Assembly (NCBI GenBank): GCA_949317995.1
Contig: OX439047.1
Coordinates: 48,433,505 to 48,497,504 of the forward strand
Direction of reading: 5' to 3'
DNA from: Acholoe squamosa
Lineage: Eukaryota > Annelida > Polychaeta > Phyllodocida > Polynoidae
Length of the DNA: 64,000 nucleotides
Every line of letters starts with the position of its first letter. Positions within the stretch are counted from its first letter, which is position 1. Under the pieces are notes generated by a model. It searched no databases and was not told the DNA's origin. It saw only the letters and a program-made list of their open reading frames with translations. Both the position numbers and the translations under genes were made by a program. Of the stretch, positions 60,787 through 64,000 are shown in pieces.

Positions 60787-61209
60787 ACTACAGTAAGTGG
60801 CTGCGATCACCATCACTCACAAATTTAAAGATTTACGAGCTGACTACCAACATCCGAAATAACACGCGATCAATATGGTGGCCGGACGCTGGCAACTCCA
60901 CCTGGTGATGAATGGTTGAAGCACAAATTGGATCTGGGTGAGACTGGGATGCCCCCTGGCGCGTAGGGATACATCAACCATGAGGCTGTTTTTGGATAAC
61001 TGCTGTGCTTCGCATTGAATGAGACACCTTGGTTTTAACAGGATGGTCTACATAAGCCTGTTTCGTGTTATTCAGCCAAACATATACATTCATTATTCAG
61101 CCAACCATTATGCAAGCAGTGCGTTTCTGATTTGCATATTGTTGTCTCGAGAGGGAGGGAGGGAGAGAGACAGAGACAGAGAGACAGACGCTATATGGGG
61201 CAGTATTAT
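60787..61209. other. No gene seen; short GA-rich tract
   Basis: Unique sequence ending with an impure GAGAGACAGAGA tract at about 61150-61190. Confidence 0.4.
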
Positions 61210-61466
61210 GGAGTGGTCATTTTTTAACAACAGGGGGGACAAAAATATTCCAGAACCCTCTTAGGGGGGGACATTCCAGAACCCTCTTAGGGGGGGGGGA
61301 CACAAAAAATCCGCCCCTTTTGAGTGAAAAAGCCCGTGTGCCACTAAAGAATAAAAGGAGGGATGAACAAATTTCAGACCCCTCCCAGGGGGGATGGAAA
61401 ATTTTTCGCCGCGCACGCGCGGAATCTCACCAACCCTCCCCCTTGGTGTTAAAAAATGACCACTCC
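61210..61466. mobile_element. MITE, 257 bp, with perfect 20-bp inverted ends
   Basis: GGAGTGGTCATTTTTTAACA (61210-61229) is the exact complement of 61447-61466. The interior is C/G-rich, with GGACATTCCAGAACCCTC repeated and CCGCGCACGCGCGG near 61411. A related partial copy lies at 11340-11540. Confidence 0.88.
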
Positions 61467-63133
61467 CTTACCGCAAAGAGATGGGCTAGTGCGCGTCACA
61501 TAAATGTTGCACTTATTGAGGCATCAGCGCTGAAGGTAGTCTGAAATATGTACTAGTCATGATGGTTGGAATCAGTTACCGCCGGGCACTATTGCCATGG
61601 TGGCGGCCTCTGTGTAACATATATACTGCTAAGCAGAATACAGATAGATGGATGCAGAGAGGAAGAGACAGGGAGAGACAGAGAGACGCAGATGGAAAGA
61701 AAGGCATGGGACATAGAAAAGAAAATCTAGTCAAAAGCAGGAGAGATAAAACACACACTTGCATGTATATACATCTGTCTGCACAGCAGATAATGAGGGG
61801 GCAATGGCAGAGGTCACTGTTAATTGACGCCAAGCATCATGTTGTCAACATGGACGAAAATGCTGCCCTCTCGTGAGTCATATGGTATTTAGACCTGCAC
61901 TGAAGGTGATCTGGGTGCTGATTGGCCTAGAAATCATATGCAAGAAATATTGGTAAAATTATGAAAAAATCACAAGTGACCCCAAATAGTTCCTTAATGG
62001 AACAGTAGATGAGTTTTTATATTATGCCAAGGTTTGGGAATTTTATCAGGTCTGCAAATGTTCATCTGGCCAATTGAGGTTTTGAGGCCCAAAATAGGGT
62101 AGAATGGCACTTGCTGTATGTATCGCCCCCTCAGTTAAGATTTTCAGGGTTAAGCCTATCCTATATTCTAACACATTGTGTGTGAGAGATGGTTTAATCT
62201 TGCTACGGTCGAAAATATTACCAATGAACGTTACAGGGGCTGTTTTTGTGTGTTATGCTATATAGAAACATAGAGGAAATGGAATTAGTTCGACGTAACC
62301 ATCAAGGTTACCTGTCCAGCGTTCTATATAGTCAACGTACACCAACTTATTTCGTGGTAGTTTCACGGTGCCCCCCACCACTCTAAATCCACCCCAGAGC
62401 CGCCCCTACTCCATACATTGCCCTCCCCTTTCTCTCATCAACGTGACATCTAATGCTCCAACGGGAATCTCGCTTATTTCTGGTATCCAGGCAACAGACG
62501 CCACGGGCAGCCAATCAGAAAGCCTCTTACATCGGGGTTCTTCGCGTTGTCAAATGAAGGCGCACAATGGTGGTGGCCGTTGAAGGGAAAGCAATTTCCT
62601 CCTGTACATCTGACATGGGCCGAAGGGCCTGCCCTCACATAATGATACAATTTTCAGGTGGACTTGGGGAAGAGGCTAGGGGATTAATAGTGACCCTCAG
62701 ATCGAAGCTGAGTCTTGGAGAGCGGCCATTTGTCGTCGGTCACCAGGGCTTAAACTCACAATCGCCAATAACTGAATTCATCTGATATTGCCATGCGGCG
62801 ACAGCTGGTCAACAAGTACAAAGGCGTCGGATGATTTTTGATGAGGGGGCGGGGTCTTGTCTGTGTGTGTGTGTGTGGGGGGGACTACCAGTTTTATAAT
62901 ATTTGCGTACGTAAGGGACTCTCCAATCAATTGGAGTGAACGCAGACGTCTACCTACAACAATTGCTATCAAGAATAGAGTAGACATGTCCATCTAAAAC
63001 TTTTTCCTCTAACCTTCCTTTGTTGTAGTTGATAAAATGAAAGGAGTACAAAAAACGAGATACGACGGTCTAGCTACATTTTCATTAACGTATAGTTCAG
63101 AGAAACTCTCGTGAACTGTACGTTCAGCCTACA
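61467..63133. other. No supported gene
   Basis: A GA-rich patch lies at 61655-61700 and a (GT)nGn tract at 62861-62884. A C-rich patch with short frames lies at 62370-62790. No exon with recognisable content was found. Confidence 0.35.
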
Positions 63134-63380
63134 CATACACTCTAAAAATTGTGTTTAAACTTAAACATATTTTACCAAAACACTTTTTGGTAAAACACAT
63201 TTTCATCATCTAAACACTTTTCCTAAAACACTTTACACTTTTCCTGCAAATGTGTTTAGGTTTATAAAAGTGTTTTGATACTTGGTTCCAATCCAACTCA
63301 CCAGGTGGCAGGGACCACCTATGATGGTACTATTGTAACATTCATATGGACACAAATGTCTGAATTTAAGTATAAATGAT
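63134..63380. repeat. TGTTTA/TAAACA repeat, diverged copy
   Basis: It begins ACACTCTAAAAATTGTG, similar to the CACTGTAAAAA end seen at 33511. It has AAACAC-rich interior words, then the same distal block (ATACTTGG, AATCCA, CACCAGGT, CACCTATGA) as 51417-51760. Confidence 0.6.
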
Positions 63381-63545
63381 GATGATACACATCATCCTGA
63401 TAGACCATAACATTGACACTTTATCTTAGAATGGATTTGTAAAAGAAATATCTAAAAATGACCTTCTCAACAACTTGATTCCAATGTAACCCATGATAAA
63501 CACCCATTTTGTAACATTCAGGGTTAATACATATATCCCAGTCCT

Positions 63546-63954
63546 AAACTCTCTGACTAGTCGGGAGGCGTGGCGCAGTCGGTAGCGCGTCCGCTCACAG
63601 GCCGTAAGGTCGTGGGTTCGGTTCCCGGCCCGGCCGGGGCATAGTGGTGGTTCCAAACGTCGCCGTAAGGTGTCATTTGAGTTCCTCCCTGCTCTGGCTA
63701 GGCTGTGCTGGAAAGTCTCTCGGCGGTCATGGCAGACAAATGACTTGAAACAGGCCTGTCCATCTCTCACTATGCCTATGTAGTGACGGATGTTAAAGAA
63801 CCATTGCCTCGGTAAATGTGTAGGGGCGTGATTTCTACCTTAGCTCCCTCTAGTGTACGGGTCCGGGTTTCACGCCACGGGACCTCTCACCCTTGACGTG
63901 TCCAAAGGGCACATAGGTGAGGTTAAAATTCAAAGCAAGCAAACTCTCTGACTA
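63546..63954 (+). mobile_element. Full-length tRNA-derived SINE with 14-bp target-site duplication
   Basis: AAACTCTCTGACTA occurs at 63546-63559 and again, identical, at 63941-63954. Between them lies a 381-bp insert. It begins with a tRNA-like head: A box TGGCGCAGTCGGTAGCG near 63570 and B box GGGTTCGGTTCCC near 63616. A nonhomologous body follows (GATGTTAAAGAACCATTGCC) and then a tail with TTAAAATTCAAAGCAAGC. The perfect duplication implies retrotransposition by LINE machinery and a fairly recent insertion. The minus-strand open frame across it is incidental. Confidence 0.85.
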
Positions 63955-64000
63955 ACTCTGTGCATCAATGTGTTTGACTTTTGAACTCATCTTGACTGTA

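Overview
This is eukaryotic (metazoan) genomic DNA: gene-poor, around 40% G+C by eye, and packed with interspersed and tandem repeats. The one gene I recognise with confidence is a single internal exon of a cyclic nucleotide-gated channel alpha subunit (48678-48971, + strand), with a consensus acceptor and donor. Exon structure, microsatellites, tRNA-derived SINEs, many short terminal-inverted-repeat elements and palindromic repeats point to an invertebrate animal. A marine deuterostome such as a lancelet or acorn worm would fit, but the sequence alone does not settle the species.

Layout. 1-5 kb: a repeat with an exon-like open frame, microsatellites, and an exact 584-bp tandem duplication (2759-3926). 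5-12.4 kb: tRNA-like sequences, two copies of a composite palindrome plus double-tRNA-head repeat, and three nonautonomous DNA elements, one flanked by TTAA. 12.6-18.1 kb: a 5.45-kb foldback structure whose 1.5-1.7-kb arms are tandem repeats. Its 2.2-kb interior holds a possible small spliced gene on the minus strand with a TATA box at the inner arm edge. 18-26 kb: palindromes, a hairpin, weak exon candidates and an array of the palindrome CTACCTCAGGTAG. 29.0-32.3 kb: a second large foldback element. 33.1-35.2 kb: an 886-bp near-identical tandem duplication with a 53-bp minisatellite. 35-48 kb: mostly unique sequence, a 31-bp minisatellite with higher-order structure, a small inverted-repeat element and one candidate first exon. 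48.7 kb: the CNG exon. 49.7-55 kb: more inverted-repeat elements and a second copy of the repeat seen at the left end. 56.0-58.6 kb: a 2.6-kb 32/36-bp satellite. 59-64 kb: a possible promoter, another foldback, a short element with perfect 20-bp ends, and a full-length tRNA-derived SINE with a perfect 14-bp target-site duplication.

Most open frames in the window are accidental; several come from tandem repeats whose unit lacks stops. Apart from the CNG exon, all coding calls here are low-confidence predictions based on splice signals and phase compatibility. I see no operon-like logic, CRISPR array, rRNA gene or bacterial gene. The window is best read as intronic or intergenic DNA of an animal genome dominated by DNA transposon derivatives, foldback elements and satellites.
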